Shown in pieces: positions 6,061-6,498 of a DNA stretch of 6,498 nucleotides; position 1 is the stretch's first letter, and each line of letters starts with the position of its first letter. The stretch spans positions 1-6,498 of the forward strand of contig JAJZEJ010000391.1 in assembly GCA_021828635.1 (NCBI GenBank), read 5' to 3'. Origin of the DNA: Chloroflexota bacterium (GTDB lineage Bacteria; Chloroflexota; Ktedonobacteria; Ktedonobacterales; Ktedonobacteraceae). The position numbers and the translations under genes are program-made. The notes beneath the pieces were generated by a model that was not told the origin of the DNA, did not search any database, and saw nothing but the letters and a program-made list of their open reading frames with translations.

Positions 6061-6498
6061 TCAGCTTTGCCAGCTTGAACGCACCTCGCGTAGTTGCTCT
6101 GGAGTGAGTATTCTAAATAGAATGAGTAGAGTTTCCAGATCATACTCCAGGCCCATTGCGTGGAGTTCCTGGCGAATGCGACCGAGTGCCGCAATTTGTT
6201 GCGTCGTGATTAAACCATAGCTTACCAGACTTGCCGCTAGCAACTGATCCGGCGTCAGCAGCTTGAACATAAGTAGAATTTCCCCCAATTGATAATTCAA
6301 ATCCACACCACGTAACATGCGCTGAATGTTCTGTGCCACTTCCAACCGATTATGCGGCACCAGATGACCCTCCAACAACACACTACCTAGAGAGCGGGTG
6401 GCGCGTCCACTCAAAACCTGCTGCTGCGCTGAAGGCGGCATAGGTGGCAAACTCTGCACGATATCCAGCAAGGTCGCATTGCTAGGCGCATTAGGTGT
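6061..6498 (-). CDS. Uncharacterised protein with LGxxLxxxxLLTPxQL repeats (5' end outside window)
   Basis: The frame enters from the right window edge with no in-frame stop, giving at least 145 C-terminal residues. A TTG at 6469-6471 could serve as a start, but the frame is open upstream of it, so the true start probably lies outside. The protein shows repeated helical units: LGSVLLEGHLVPHNRLEVA (residues 37-55 of the visible part), LGEILLMFKLLTPDQLLAA (71-89), a shorter YGLITTQQIAALG (94-106) and LETLLILFRILTPEQLREV (121-139). The pattern LGxxLxxxxLLTPxQL resembles the MshEN/GspE N-terminal domain, some members of which bind cyclic-di-GMP. No ATPase or membrane segment is visible in this part. 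It lies upstream of endonuclease V in one likely operon. The function is unknown, and the domain resemblance is by pattern only. Confidence 0.7.
   Translation of the reverse strand, partial: TPNAPSNATLLDIVQSLPPMPPSAQQQVLSGRATRSLGSVLLEGHLVPHNRLEVAQNIQRMLRGVDLNYQLGEILLMFKLLTPDQLLAASLVSYGLITTQQIAALGRIRQELHAMGLEYDLETLLILFRILTPEQLREVRSSWQS

Noticed and set aside
6469..6471. TTG as the start of the repeat-protein gene
   Set aside because: The frame stays open for nine more codons to the window edge and no clear Shine-Dalgarno precedes the TTG, so the gene more likely begins outside.

Overview
The window is about 6.5 kb of compact bacterial chromosome. It holds eight protein-coding genes, two of them cut by the window ends, and no RNA gene, insertion sequence or CRISPR array that I can see. 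No gap between genes exceeds about 110 bases. Purine-rich Shine-Dalgarno sites, TTG and GTG starts, moderate GC and the style of the proteins would fit a Ktedonobacteria-like Chloroflexota. That placement is a weak impression from protein style, not a demonstrated assignment.

Left part (1-2686): the 5' end of a PLP-dependent threonine/serine dehydratase-like gene runs leftward off the window. It is divergent from a two-gene type II restriction-modification (R-M) module. A good sigma70-type promoter (359-387) faces the module. The first gene encodes a PD-(D/E)XK nuclease. The second, overlapping it by 8 bases, encodes an N6-adenine-type DNA methyltransferase with EPTCGRGNF and NPPW motifs. The module is visibly AT-richer than its neighbours and looks horizontally acquired.

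Middle part (2709-4393): an ABC exporter operon, ATPase followed by an overlapping six-helix permease. The ATPase is broken near its N-terminus. The true start at 2723 has a strong Shine-Dalgarno site and gives a perfect ABC N-terminus, but the frame is lost just before the Walker A motif. Adding back a second tandem copy of the 7-mer GGCTCCT at 2806-2812 would restore the family consensus exactly. The same 7-mer is half of an 11-bp inverted repeat whose other arm is the gene's own Shine-Dalgarno region. A 9-bp hairpin sits directly next to the lesion.

Right part (4394-6498): a dienelactone-hydrolase-family gene (+) converges on an endonuclease V gene (-). They meet at a perfect 64-bp, loop-less palindrome that supplies both stop codons and probably ends transcription in both directions. 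Upstream of endonuclease V, in the same direction and 25 bases away, is the 3' part of a gene for a protein with repeated LGxxLxxxxLLTPxQL units, resembling the MshEN/GspE-N type of helical repeat. It runs off the right end.

The points most worth a second look are the frameshift with its surrounding repeats, the 64-bp palindrome, the unassigned R-M pair, and the repeat protein beside endonuclease V.
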